64,000 bases of DNA. Origin: Methylophilales bacterium MBRSF5. Its GTDB lineage: Bacteria > Pseudomonadota > Gammaproteobacteria > Burkholderiales > Methylophilaceae. Under the pieces are notes generated by a model. The model searched no databases, was not told the DNA's origin, and saw only the letters and a list, made by a program, of their open reading frames with translations. This document shows positions 24,431 to 33,277 of the stretch, piece after piece. The position numbers and the translations under genes were made by a program. Numbering within the stretch: the first letter of the stretch is position 1; each line of letters opens with the position of its first letter. The stretch spans positions 496,001 through 560,000 of the forward strand of contig CP011001.1 in the NCBI GenBank assembly GCA_001044335.1, in the 5' to 3' direction.

Positions 24431-25726
24431 TTCTTCCTTACCAATATTCATAATATCTAGATACTCTTTCTCTTTCTTATCCATTTCAGACACCATGTAT
24501 TCAACTATGGGGAATCTTTCTGCTAACCAATCATAGTCTGCCATATAAGACCTCTCAACCTTATCTGCTATGTCATGATGGAGTTGTGCTTCAATCGCAA
24601 GACTATTAAAAAGATGAGACTTTTCACATGTAGTCTTTAGAACAGTCCTTGCACCATGTGCAGTTGCGTAACTAAAACCTAACATCTCTCTAATAAGTTT
24701 TCTAGGACGATTAAAGTCCATATGACCACCATCTCTAGCATGAAAGATATAGTCATCTTTGGTAAGACCTGATGCAGTTTTAAGAGCGTTTAAAGCATCT
24801 ACCACCATGTCAGGAAGAGGGGTGACAAATGGTTCTTTTCTCTTCATAAACTCCGATGGTATTGATAATGTTTTCTTTGCTTTGTTATACCAAGACCATC
24901 TTGCATTCAATAGTGAAGCAACTCGTAATCCAGTTGTTGTTATGACCATTAAGGCAACTCTATCTTCCATATTATCTAGTGTCTTAACACCATGCCAATA
25001 TCTACCAAAGTCTTCTTCTATAACCGATGAATGCTTAACTGGTTTCTTCATCTTCTTAAATATCTTGTTACTGCGTATCCTATCTATAGCGTTGTCTCCG
25101 TCCCAATGAAGTTCATCTATGGCATAGGTATACATGATGTTTAACAAGGTCTTTGCAAGGTTTGTCGTAGTTGTTCTGTTGTATCTCTTGGTATCGGTCT
25201 TACCACTTACTAACTTAACTGGGTCAGACTTAATCTTCTTCAGTATTGCTAATAATTCAGTATGGGTTGTATTGGTAATAGACTTGGTCTTTAGATATTT
25301 CTCTAGATAGTTCTTCCAAATACCTCTATAACGCTTGATATGAGGTTCTGACCACACCTTGTCAGTCATTGTTGTGTTGTATTCAATCACATCTTCAATA
25401 AGGGTAGAGAACTTATACATATCATCAGATACCTTAAGGTTCTCATTCTTTTGGGCATTGAAGTGGTCTCTAGGGTCAATGCCTTTTTGGACACACCTTT
25501 TACATATGGTTATTAGGTTTCTTGCTTCCTCAAGACTAATGGTAGGGTATGAACCTATGCCACGCTTAATGGTTCTATCCCCAAGCATACCTCTAAAGAA
25601 CCAGTCTTTTTGATTACCTTCTCTTACACGAAGATAGAAGTTAGTCCCATGTCCATCGCTATGCCAATCCTCTAATTTTCCTTTAGATAACTTGACCTTC
25701 CTAACGAATGTATCTGTAAGTTTCAT
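24422..25726 (-). CDS. Tyrosine recombinase (P4-like integrase)
   Basis: 434 residues. The N-terminal DUF4102-like arm-binding domain (DWHSDGHGTNFYLRVREG; GIGSYPTISLEEAR) is followed by a SAM-like core and a catalytic domain with Arg in TTTGLRVASLL, HGARTVLKT (H-x-x-R), HHDIADKVERSY and the nucleophile Tyr in SYMADY. It inserts and excises the element at the tRNA-Ser 3' end. The gene lies 180 bp inside attR, with paired AGGGAACAGT repeats in between. Confidence 0.93.
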   Translation of the reverse strand: MKLTDTFVRKVKLSKGKLEDWHSDGHGTNFYLRVREGNQKDWFFRGMLGDRTIKRGIGSYPTISLEEARNLITICKRCVQKGIDPRDHFNAQKNENLKVSDDMYKFSTLIEDVIEYNTTMTDKVWSEPHIKRYRGIWKNYLEKYLKTKSITNTTHTELLAILKKIKSDPVKLVSGKTDTKRYNRTTTTNLAKTLLNIMYTYAIDELHWDGDNAIDRIRSNKIFKKMKKPVKHSSVIEEDFGRYWHGVKTLDNMEDRVALMVITTTGLRVASLLNARWSWYNKAKKTLSIPSEFMKRKEPFVTPLPDMVVDALNALKTASGLTKDDYIFHARDGGHMDFNRPRKLIREMLGFSYATAHGARTVLKTTCEKSHLFNSLAIEAQLHHDIADKVERSYMADYDWLAERFPIVEYMVSEMDKKEKEYLDIMNIGKEELA

Positions 25727-25741
25727 ATCCTAATCTCCAGT

Positions 25742-25763
25742 AGGGAACAGTTTAGGGAACAGT
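25742..25763 (+). promoter_or_regulatory. Paired AGGGAACAGT repeats near attR (candidate integrase arm sites)
   Basis: AGGGAACAGT at 25742-25751 and 25754-25763, with the same spacing and orientation as the pair at 6825-6846. The pair also overlaps the region upstream of the integrase start, so the integrase may repress itself by binding here. Confidence 0.5.
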
Positions 25764-25905
25764 TAATACATAGATTCTAGCAAATAACATTGGACACATC
25801 AAGACAGGTTTAATATACTGCTTGTTGATATTACTGGTGTTTAAGGTGTAATTATGAGATTAGTGAGGATTAACTTGGACAGGTATGTAGGTAAAGTGAG
25901 TCGGA

Positions 25906-25948
25906 CACCTCTTCCGCCATTTTCTTCCATTAAAAATCAAAACAAATA
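25906..25948. repeat. attR
   Basis: A copy of 6721-6763 with one mismatch. Only the last 14 bases of tRNA-Ser are present, so this is an attachment site and not a second tRNA. Core genes resume 56 bases later. Confidence 0.88.
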
Positions 25949-26003
25949 TTCTGAAACTTTTCTTCTGACAGCTATCTAAAATCTTTAACTAATAGATATT
26001 CTC

Positions 26004-27134
26004 ATGCCCATTAAAGTAATTATTTTCGTTTTAAGCTTGCAGATGTCATTTGCAATAGCTGATCAAAAAATAAGTAATTACAAAAAGTATTCTAAAACTA
26101 ATTCAGATTATAAATTACAAAAACTTGATGTTTCCTTTGAGCACCCCTGGGGTATAACCTCACTTAATAATGAAGAGATGATCATTTCAGAAAAAGGGGG
26201 CGGTTTATTTAAATTCAATAAAAAAAATGCTGGCAAAACCCAAATTAATCATAATATCCAACACGTTGAATACAAACCTGGAGGTAAACAGGGAGGTCTG
26301 TTGGACGTTTATTTCAATCCAAATGACGAATATTTATATTTTACCTACAGCTATGATCATGATGGTAAATTTTCAAGTTCAGCGATTGCAAAGGGCAAAT
26401 TTCAGGCTAATGAAATTACAGATTTTCAAAATCTTTTGATTGCCACACCAAAGTTAAAAGAAAATAGGCACTATGGATCACGCATTGTGATTAAAGATGA
26501 CAATCTATATGCTGGTTTTGGGGAGCGAGGTGGCGAGATGATTGCACAAGATCCGAAAACCCATCCAGGCAGTATCATTCGAATTAAAACGGATGGATCA
26601 GTTCCAAATGATAACCCACATTTTAAATCTCATCCTGATTGGCTACCTGAAATTTATTCTATCGGTGTAAGAAATCCACAAGGAATTACTTTAACACCAG
26701 AAAATGATGTTTTATTTTCGAGTCACGGTCCTAAAGGGGGTGATCATATTGCGATTGCTCAGCCTGGAGCAAATTTTGGCTGGAAACATATATCATGGGG
26801 TGGGAGCGAATATACGGGTATCAAGATTGGTAAATCACCATTCGATGATCAATTCACTTCAACGAAACTGAACTGGGTACCTTCGATGGCCATAAGCAGT
26901 GTACAATTTTATTTTGGACAAACCTTTCCCGAATGGCAAGGTGATTTAATTGTTTGTTCACTTAATGGGGAAAGTCTCATTCGATTGGATTTTGAAGAAG
27001 GAGACATTGTTGGTGAGGAAGTTATCCTGGGTGGTGATATAGGCCGCATCCGTGATTTTGAGATCGATCAAGATGGCGATATCTATTTAATTACTGATCA
27101 AAGAAAATCACCAGTTTGGAAATTAACACGTTAA
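26004..27134 (+). CDS. Secreted PQQ-dependent sugar dehydrogenase-like protein
   Basis: 376 residues: signal peptide (IIFVLSLQMSFAIA) then a six-bladed propeller of the glucose/sorbosone dehydrogenase type. Visible motifs are HPWGITSL, GGLLDVYFNP, YGSRIVI, SIGVRNPQGITL, SHGPKGGDHIA and GANFGWKHISWG. Relatives oxidise aldoses with PQQ in the periplasm, though many are uncharacterised. It is followed 15 bases later by an SMP-30-like gene. It is the first gene right of the element. Confidence 0.78.
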   Translation: MPIKVIIFVLSLQMSFAIADQKISNYKKYSKTNSDYKLQKLDVSFEHPWGITSLNNEEMIISEKGGGLFKFNKKNAGKTQINHNIQHVEYKPGGKQGGLLDVYFNPNDEYLYFTYSYDHDGKFSSSAIAKGKFQANEITDFQNLLIATPKLKENRHYGSRIVIKDDNLYAGFGERGGEMIAQDPKTHPGSIIRIKTDGSVPNDNPHFKSHPDWLPEIYSIGVRNPQGITLTPENDVLFSSHGPKGGDHIAIAQPGANFGWKHISWGGSEYTGIKIGKSPFDDQFTSTKLNWVPSMAISSVQFYFGQTFPEWQGDLIVCSLNGESLIRLDFEEGDIVGEEVILGGDIGRIRDFEIDQDGDIYLITDQRKSPVWKLTR

Positions 27135-27149
27135 TTATTAGGAATGATT

Positions 27150-27968
27150 ATGAGATTACTTTGGATTTTATTAAGTTTAAGTTTGTTATCTAGTTCAGTA
27201 TTTGCTGATGTTGTCATCGAGGGTTTCAAAATGCCTGAGTCAGTTGCTCAAGACAAAAACGGTAATATTTATGTCTCAGAAATAGGCGAAAGAGATGTTG
27301 ATAAAGACGGGAAAATTACAATGATTGATAAAAGTGGAAATTTAACAACAATCGTTGATGACTTATATGATCCGAAAGGATTGGTATTGTTTGATAACAA
27401 AATTTACGTGACTGATCGGGATGTGGTTGTTGAGGTAGATATTGAAAATAAAACGTCTGCTGTTTATGCAGGAACAATGCAATTTCCAAGAAGTCCGGTC
27501 TTTTTGAATGATATTGATGTGGATGATAAGGGAAATTTATACGTCTCTGATTCAGGTGATTTTAAGAGCACTGGTCAGATCTTTATAATTAAGACCACGG
27601 GTGAAATAGAAACTATATTTGAGGATGAGAGAAATTTAATTAAAGCTCCCAACGGCCTTCTTCTGGATGAAAACACACTTTATGTTTTGGACTGGGCTGG
27701 TGAGTTTTTTGAGGCTGATTTAAATAAAAAATCTTTCAAGAAAATAGCTGAGGGTTTTAATGGCGGTGATGGAATTGCAAAAGTAAAAGATACCTTCTTT
27801 TTAAGTAGTTGGTTAGAAGGTAAGCTTTATAAGCTAATATCTGGTAAAGCTGAACTGATAAATGACAAGTTTGAAGCAGCAGCCGATATAAGTTTAAGTC
27901 AAGATAACAAAAAAGTTTACATCCCTGATATGAAAGCGGGCACACTAACAATTCTTGATGTGAATTAG
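27150..27968 (+). CDS. Secreted SMP-30/NHL-type beta-propeller protein
   Basis: 272 residues from ATG 27150, which has AGGA six bases upstream; an in-frame ATG is two codons earlier. A signal peptide (LLWILLSLSLLSSSVFA) precedes repeated propeller units (MPESVAQDKNGNIYVSEIG; FLNDIDVDDKGNLYVSDSG; APNGLLLDENTLYVLDWAG). The SMP-30/gluconolactonase-like layout suggests a lactonase or sugar-acid partner of the upstream dehydrogenase-like protein. That link is inference from adjacency. Confidence 0.7.
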   Translation: MRLLWILLSLSLLSSSVFADVVIEGFKMPESVAQDKNGNIYVSEIGERDVDKDGKITMIDKSGNLTTIVDDLYDPKGLVLFDNKIYVTDRDVVVEVDIENKTSAVYAGTMQFPRSPVFLNDIDVDDKGNLYVSDSGDFKSTGQIFIIKTTGEIETIFEDERNLIKAPNGLLLDENTLYVLDWAGEFFEADLNKKSFKKIAEGFNGGDGIAKVKDTFFLSSWLEGKLYKLISGKAELINDKFEAAADISLSQDNKKVYIPDMKAGTLTILDVN

Positions 27969-28799
27969 TTAGTTTTTGTGCTTATAAACTCGGCCTTTAT
28001 TTCGATTTTTATTTCCTTTATAAAAACCTGGCTGTTCGATCATCCTTAAATATTTTTGATGTTCGGTAAATTCATTAGTTGAATAATGTTCTTCAATCAT
28101 GTCGTTGGTAATGTAGGTCGGAACAATCACCTCATCCCCAGGATTCCAATTTGCTGGCGTTGACACTTTATGTTTATCTGCGACTTGAAGGGCTTCAACA
28201 GTCCTGAGAATTTCATAAAAGTTTCTTCCGACGTGCATCGGGTAGGTGAGGATGGTCTGTACTTTTTTATCAGGTGAAATAATGAACACAGATCGAATGG
28301 TGGCTTTATGTTTAATTCCAAAGGCACTTTCATTAGGGTTGGCATTCGGGTGAATCATATCAAATATTTTTGCAATCTCCATTGAGGTGTCGGCGATGAT
28401 TGGATAATCCACATCAGGACGTCTTTTAAACACATCGGTAAAATTGTCCAAAGATTTTTCAAGTGAAAACTCTGTTTTAATCTTGTCTTTATAAGCATTG
28501 ACATGTGGGATCCATTCCTTGTGGTCCTCTAGTGAGTCGACACTAAGACCAATAAGTTTGACATTCTTATCAGCAAATTCCGGTTGAAGAAAAGCAGCGT
28601 AAGCGAGCTCAGTTGTGCAGACCGGTGTAAAGTCTCCTGGGTGAGAAAATAATACCACCCAGCTATCTTTAGACCATTTGTAAAAATTAAGATCACCTTT
28701 CGTTGTGCTGGCATCAAAGTCAGGAGTCATATCCCCAATTTGTAATGCATGACCGATACAATTAAATAAGATTAAAAAGGAAATGAGAAAATATTTCAT
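27969..28799 (-). CDS. Exported 1-Cys peroxiredoxin (Prx6 type)
   Basis: 276 residues. A signal peptide (YFLISFLILFNCIGHA) precedes the peroxiredoxin domain with active site HPGDFTPVCTTELAY. The domain has the long C-terminal part of Prx6-class enzymes (HVGRNFYEILRTVEALQ; NWNPGDEVIVP) and ends in a basic tail (GNKNRNKGRVYKHKN). It would reduce peroxides in the periplasm; most relatives are cytosolic, so the signal peptide is notable. It shares an ATGA overlap with the upstream small membrane protein. Confidence 0.85.
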   Translation of the reverse strand: MKYFLISFLILFNCIGHALQIGDMTPDFDASTTKGDLNFYKWSKDSWVVLFSHPGDFTPVCTTELAYAAFLQPEFADKNVKLIGLSVDSLEDHKEWIPHVNAYKDKIKTEFSLEKSLDNFTDVFKRRPDVDYPIIADTSMEIAKIFDMIHPNANPNESAFGIKHKATIRSVFIISPDKKVQTILTYPMHVGRNFYEILRTVEALQVADKHKVSTPANWNPGDEVIVPTYITNDMIEEHYSTNEFTEHQKYLRMIEQPGFYKGNKNRNKGRVYKHKN

Positions 28800-28999
28800 T
28801 TTGATCTTCTTTCTTGTTCTGATTCTTTAATTAACTTTTGGACAATTTTCTGACTTACAAAAGGAAATAACGATGGAATTAATGCATGGATAATTGAAGT
28901 AATTCCAGCATAAATTAGAAAGAAACCAGCCCTAAAAGCAAACATAAAATGTTTCCAGTACGATTTTCCAGCTTCTGTTAAATGTTTTCTAAATAACAT
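28796..28999 (-). CDS. Small DUF6356-like membrane protein
   Basis: 67 residues with the pattern HLTEAGKSYWKHFMFAFRAG, IIHALIPSLFPF and a charged tail. This resembles the DUF6356 family of small membrane proteins (E-S-Y-x-x-H and H-A-x-x-P). The function is unknown. It is cotranscribed with the peroxiredoxin through a 4-base overlap. Confidence 0.6.
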   Translation of the reverse strand: MLFRKHLTEAGKSYWKHFMFAFRAGFFLIYAGITSIIHALIPSLFPFVSQKIVQKLIKESEQERRSK

Positions 29000-29045
29000 A
29001 TGATTCCAACTATAATGTATTGAAAATCATTTGAATAGTTTTTTT

Positions 29046-29372
29046 ATGTTGTTTAATAGACCTAAACTCATCATAACCACATTACCCAAAAATAAATGTA
29101 AGCTTTTTATTGGTGAGTTACTTAATCAAAGATTGATTGCATGCGCTAACATCATTGATAATGTTCAGTCGATGTATTGGTGGAAAAATAAAATTACTAC
29201 AGACTCTGAAACAATAGTGATGATGAAAACCACAAAAAAGAAAATCAAAGGAATAAAAAATTTTTTTTTATTAAATCACCCATATGAGACACCCGAGTTA
29301 ATTGTGCTTAATGTACATGCAGAGCAAAAATATTTAGAATGGATGATAAAGGAGACAGATAATAATGGATAA
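29046..29372 (+). CDS. cutA: CutA-like divalent-cation tolerance protein
   Basis: 108 residues from ATG 29046; an in-frame TTG is five codons upstream. The CutA1 trimer motifs are present: LLNQRLIACANII, VQSMYWWKNKI, ETIVMMKTTKKK and HPYETPELIVLNV. CutA1 is a conserved small protein linked to metal tolerance, although its exact role is debated. It overlaps the next small gene by 8 bases. Confidence 0.85.
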   Translation: MLFNRPKLIITTLPKNKCKLFIGELLNQRLIACANIIDNVQSMYWWKNKITTDSETIVMMKTTKKKIKGIKNFFLLNHPYETPELIVLNVHAEQKYLEWMIKETDNNG

Positions 29373-29523
29373 ATATTTTATCGACTACCCACAAGAAAGA
29401 ATTGAGGAGGGCGTGAATAATTATCAGTGTCAATTTTGTAAAGTGTCCACTCTAACCATTAACGGATTACTGGAAAATCATTTACCTGATTGTGAATACA
29501 GAAAACAAAAGGAATCAAATTAG
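29365..29523 (+). CDS. 52-residue zinc-finger-like microprotein
   Basis: ATG 29365 to TAG 29523. It contains CQFCKVSTLTINGLLENHLPDC, a CxxC-x12-H-x4-C arrangement like a single zinc finger. It overlaps the cutA end by 8 bases, and its stop overlaps the GTG start of the next gene, so it is part of a three-gene unit. The tight coupling and Cys/His spacing are good evidence that it is real despite its length. The function is unknown. Confidence 0.6.
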   Translation: MDKYFIDYPQERIEEGVNNYQCQFCKVSTLTINGLLENHLPDCEYRKQKESN

Positions 29524-29762
29524 TGAGTAATGATAATTTAATCAAGGCTCTCGAGTTTGCAATTAATGATGAATGGGATGCGTCTCACAAAATTGTACAA
29601 GAGATGCATTCAAATCATTCGAATTGGATCCATGCAGTCCTTCATAAAATTGAGGGAGATGAGTCTAACAGTCGTTATTGGTATGCTCAAACGGATCATG
29701 AATATGATGAATATCAAGACCCGTTAGATGAATTAAGAGCAATACAGTCTGAGCTTACTTAG
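29523..29762 (+). CDS. Small conserved-looking protein of unknown function
   Basis: 79 residues from GTG 29523, which overlaps the previous stop (TAGTG) and has AAAGGA upstream. Motif [20 protein letters not shown] matches a pattern I know from small hypothetical proteins of many proteobacteria (LH-x-x-EGD-x-SN-x-x-YWY). No function is established. Its 3' end overlaps the prpD stop by 8 bases on the opposite strand. Confidence 0.65.
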   Translation: MSNDNLIKALEFAINDEWDASHKIVQEMHSNHSNWIHAVLHKIEGDESNSRYWYAQTDHEYDEYQDPLDELRAIQSELT

Positions 29763-31215
29763 TGTATAGATCGACATATTCATTTACTGGTGTTTTTTGA
29801 AGTAAATCAATATCTAAATTAAGATTCATAATTTTCTCAGACTGAGTATCATCAAATTCACGCTTCAGGTTAATCTCAAATTTTTTAATCAATTCAGGAA
29901 TCCCTTCGCTTCGTCGTCGTCGATGCCCAATCGGATATTCAACCGCGACCTGTTCAGAAGATGAGCCATCTTTGTAAAAAATTTGTACTGCGTTGGCAAT
30001 CGATCTTTTATCGGGATTAAGATAATCTTTGGTATATTCTGGTTTCTCAATGCAGGTCATTTTTTCTCGAAGTGCATCCACTCGTGGATCATTCGCTACC
30101 TCGTCCTCATAATCTTGCGCGGTAAGATTGCCTTTGAGTAAACCGATTGCAGTCATGTACTGTATGCAGTGATCACGATCGGCAGGGTTATTTAGCGGAC
30201 CTGTTTTATCGATAATCCTGATCGCTGATTCATGCGTAGTAATTTCAATTCGATCAATATTATCTATCTTCTCTAAAGTATCTATTAAGTCAATATTATT
30301 CGGATGTAACGTTAGGGCGCATTCCACGGCGGTTTGTGCATGAAACTCAGCTGGAAAAGATATTTTAAAGAGTACATTTTCCATTACATAGGAACCGTAT
30401 GCCTGAGTAAATTCAAAAGGTTTGCCTTTAAACAGCACATCATAAAAACCCCATGTTTTAGCACTAAGTGCGGATGGGTATCCCATTTCACCCTTCATTA
30501 CCATTAATGCTAATCGCACAGCACGGCTGGTCGCATCACCCGCAGCCCATGATTTTCGGGAACCTGTATTAGGTGCGTGGCGGTAGGTTCTCAGACTTTG
30601 CCCATCTAACCATGCATTTGAAACAGCATCAATGATTTGCTCATATGTGGCTCCCAGCATCTTTGCAACAACCGCTGTTGAGGCTACTTTGACTAAAAGC
30701 ACATGATCTAAACCGACTCGATTAAAACTATTCTCAAGAGCGATCACTCCTTGAATTTCATGGGCTTTGACCATGGCGATGAGCACATCTTTCATAAGGA
30801 GAGGGGGCTGTCCCTCCGCAATCCTTGTTCTTGATAGCCAATCTGCAACTGCCAAAATACTTCCCAAGTTATCTGATGGATGACCCCATTCAGCAGCCAG
30901 CCAAGTGTCATTGAAATCTAACCATCGAATCATGGCGCCAATATTAAATGCAGCATTGATGGGATCTAATTGATAATTAGTTCCTGGAACTTTCGCACCA
31001 TTGGGAACAATGGTTCCTGGAACAATCGGCCCTAAAAGTTTTGTGCATGCTGAGTAACTCAGTGCTTCTAAACCACATCCTAATGTATCCATTAAGCAAT
31101 ATCTTGCGGTATCTATAGCCTCATCGCTGTTAATTTCATACTCATTTGCATACTTTGCTATATCTACGATGACCTGATCGGGCTCAGGTCTTACATTAGA
31201 AATGTGAGAAGACAT
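29755..31215 (-). CDS. prpD: 2-methylcitrate dehydratase (MmgE/PrpD family)
   Basis: 486 residues, normal for PrpD. It dehydrates 2-methylcitrate to 2-methyl-cis-aconitate. Recognisable stretches are [51 protein letters not shown] and [16 protein letters not shown]. It is the last gene of the minus-strand operon after prpB and prpC, 14 bases behind prpC. No acnD or prpF is present, so an aconitase elsewhere must hydrate the product. Confidence 0.93.
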   Translation of the reverse strand: MSSHISNVRPEPDQVIVDIAKYANEYEINSDEAIDTARYCLMDTLGCGLEALSYSACTKLLGPIVPGTIVPNGAKVPGTNYQLDPINAAFNIGAMIRWLDFNDTWLAAEWGHPSDNLGSILAVADWLSRTRIAEGQPPLLMKDVLIAMVKAHEIQGVIALENSFNRVGLDHVLLVKVASTAVVAKMLGATYEQIIDAVSNAWLDGQSLRTYRHAPNTGSRKSWAAGDATSRAVRLALMVMKGEMGYPSALSAKTWGFYDVLFKGKPFEFTQAYGSYVMENVLFKISFPAEFHAQTAVECALTLHPNNIDLIDTLEKIDNIDRIEITTHESAIRIIDKTGPLNNPADRDHCIQYMTAIGLLKGNLTAQDYEDEVANDPRVDALREKMTCIEKPEYTKDYLNPDKRSIANAVQIFYKDGSSSEQVAVEYPIGHRRRRSEGIPELIKKFEINLKREFDDTQSEKIMNLNLDIDLLQKTPVNEYVDLYTK

Positions 31216-31229
31216 TTTTTTACCTTTCT

Positions 31230-32375
31230 TTATCTTTGATTTATTGGTGTGTACGGTCTGTTCTCTGGGCCGGTATATTCCGCATTTGGTCTGATAATTT
31301 TATTATCAATCCTTTGTTCGATAACATGAGCTGCCCAACCTGTTGTTCTTGAGATTACAAAAATTGGAGTAAACATAGAAGTTGGGATACCCATTAGGTG
31401 GTAGCTTGATGCGCTGTACCAGTCTAAATTGGGGAACATTTTCTTCTCATTCCACATTACTTTCTCAATTCTTTCTGAGATGTTAAATAAATTCATATCC
31501 CCAGCATCTTCTGATAATGCCCTTGAAACAGATTTGATACTTTCATTTCTTGGGTCACCAATAGTGTAAACAGGGTGTCCAAAACCAATGATGATTTCTT
31601 TCCTTGCCATGCGTTCACGGATATCATTTTCAGCATCATCAGCATCTTTGTAGCGTGCAATAATTTCCATCGCTGCTTCATTAGCGCCACCATGTTTCGG
31701 TCCACGAAGTGCGCCAATAGCCCCTGTGATCGCTGAATACATATCGGACAGGGTTCCTGCAATGACACGAGAGGTAAAAGTGGATGCATTAAATTCATGC
31801 TCTGCATATAATACAAGTGAAGTATTCATTGCCTTTTCATGAAGCTCTGATGGGGCTTTGCCATGCAATAAGTATAGAAAATGTCCTGCTATGGAATCCA
31901 TCTCGGAGTCACAATCTATTTTTTTTCCATTGTGAGAAAAATGGTACCAGTAGATCAACATTGAACCAAAACAAGAAATGAGGCGATCAGCAATATTTTT
32001 TGTATTCTCAATATCACGATCTTCGCCTTCCTGTTCAATTGTTCCTAGGACAGAGCATCCTGTTCTCATCACGTCCATTGGGTGTGCATTTTTTGGAAGT
32101 TGCTCCAACGCAATCTTGACAGCATCTGGAATATCTCGAAGAGCCCTAAGTTTATCTTTATATGCTGCTAATTGATCAGAATTCGGCAATTCACCGTGAA
32201 TCAATAGATAAGCCACTTCCTCAAAATTAGAATATTTTGCTAGATCTAAAATGTCGTAACCACGATAATGCAGGTCATTTCCTGTGTGTCCAACAGTGCA
32301 AACTGCTGTTGTTCCAGCATTTACACCTGCAAGGGCAACTCCTTTTTTTACTTTTTTTTCGGCAACATTATTCAT
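31230..32375 (-). CDS. prpC: 2-methylcitrate synthase
   Basis: 381 residues. The citrate-synthase catalytic residues are visible: His in [17 protein letters not shown], His in [15 protein letters not shown], and Asp in [16 protein letters not shown]. The length and the [15 protein letters not shown] motif are those of methylcitrate synthases. It condenses propionyl-CoA with oxaloacetate, and may also take acetyl-CoA. It stands between prpB and prpD with short gaps. Confidence 0.92.
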   Translation of the reverse strand: MNNVAEKKVKKGVALAGVNAGTTAVCTVGHTGNDLHYRGYDILDLAKYSNFEEVAYLLIHGELPNSDQLAAYKDKLRALRDIPDAVKIALEQLPKNAHPMDVMRTGCSVLGTIEQEGEDRDIENTKNIADRLISCFGSMLIYWYHFSHNGKKIDCDSEMDSIAGHFLYLLHGKAPSELHEKAMNTSLVLYAEHEFNASTFTSRVIAGTLSDMYSAITGAIGALRGPKHGGANEAAMEIIARYKDADDAENDIRERMARKEIIIGFGHPVYTIGDPRNESIKSVSRALSEDAGDMNLFNISERIEKVMWNEKKMFPNLDWYSASSYHLMGIPTSMFTPIFVISRTTGWAAHVIEQRIDNKIIRPNAEYTGPENRPYTPINQR

Positions 32376-32392
32376 AAATCCTCCCTCGTAAT

Positions 32393-33265
32393 CTATTTTT
32401 CCTGTTCAAAAAGCTCGTCTAATTTTTTTTCGTACGCATGGTAATTGAGAAACTCATACAATTCATTTCTGGTCTGCATCAGTTCAATTACATTTTGTTG
32501 TGTTCCATTTTTTCGTATTGATTCATAAACGGATAAGGCCGCTTTATTCATAGCTCGGAACGCACTTAATGGATATAAGACAAGACTGACGTCAGCGCCA
32601 GCCAATTCCTCTCTAGTAAAAAGAGGGGTAGACCCAAACTCTGTAATATTTGCCAGAACAGGGACTTTGACTGCATTAGAAAACTCCTGATACATGGACA
32701 ATTCTGTCATGGCCTCAGGAAAGATCATGTCTGCACCAGCTTCGACACAAGCACATGCCCGATCAATTGCGCTTGATAAACCCTCAACTGCTAAGGCATC
32801 GGTTCGAGCCATAATGACAAAGTCTGGATCTGTTTTAGCATCAACTGCCGCCTTGATTCGATCAACCATCTCCTGTTGAGAAACAATGGCTTTATTTGGG
32901 CGGTGACCACATCGTTTTGCTTGTACTTGGTCTTCAATGTGCACAGCTGCCGCACCTGCCTTAATCGTCGACTTAATTGTTCGAGATATATTTAATGCAC
33001 CACCAAACCCTGTATCAATATCAACAAGCAAGGGGGTATCAGTTACATCAGTAATCCTTCTGATGTCTATTAATATATCTTCCAAGGTTGATATACCTAA
33101 GTCAGGAATCCCTAAGGAACCAGCCGCAACACCTCCACCGGAAAGATATAAGGCCTTATACCCAGTTTGAGTGGCAAGGAGAGCATGGTACGCATTAATC
33201 GCACCAATTACTTGTAGAGGTTTTTCTTTGGCAAGGGCATCTCTAAATTTTTTACCGGCAGACAT
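32393..33265 (-). CDS. prpB: 2-methylisocitrate lyase
   Basis: 290 residues from ATG 33265. It has the lyase signature KRCGHRPNK, the N-terminal [20 protein letters not shown] and DTGFGGALN. It cleaves 2-methylisocitrate to pyruvate and succinate. The succinate can enter SDH encoded on the other strand of the same block. It follows the 329-residue CitE-like gene by 12 bases in one operon. Confidence 0.93.
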   Translation of the reverse strand: MSAGKKFRDALAKEKPLQVIGAINAYHALLATQTGYKALYLSGGGVAAGSLGIPDLGISTLEDILIDIRRITDVTDTPLLVDIDTGFGGALNISRTIKSTIKAGAAAVHIEDQVQAKRCGHRPNKAIVSQQEMVDRIKAAVDAKTDPDFVIMARTDALAVEGLSSAIDRACACVEAGADMIFPEAMTELSMYQEFSNAVKVPVLANITEFGSTPLFTREELAGADVSLVLYPLSAFRAMNKAALSVYESIRKNGTQQNVIELMQTRNELYEFLNYHAYEKKLDELFEQEK

Positions 33266-33277
33266 CAAATAACCTTT

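Larger units (their letters stand above)
6721..25948. mobile_element. Integrated satellite-like element in tRNA-Ser with two metal cargo modules
   Basis: The bounds are a 43-bp direct repeat at 6721-6763 and 25906-25948, whose left copy includes the tRNA 3' end. Inside are a tyrosine recombinase next to the right end, two AlpA-like proteins, a primase/helicase Rep, a terminase-small-like protein, and two cargo blocks each set between its own direct repeats. No capsid, tail, large terminase or conjugation gene was seen. A phage satellite or a replicating integrative element fits this gene set. Its size without the czc module would be about 10 kb. Confidence 0.85.

Noticed and set aside
25906-25925. 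A second tRNA-Ser at the right end
   Set aside because: Only the last 14 bases of the tRNA are present and the upstream sequence does not fold into tRNA arms, so it is attR.
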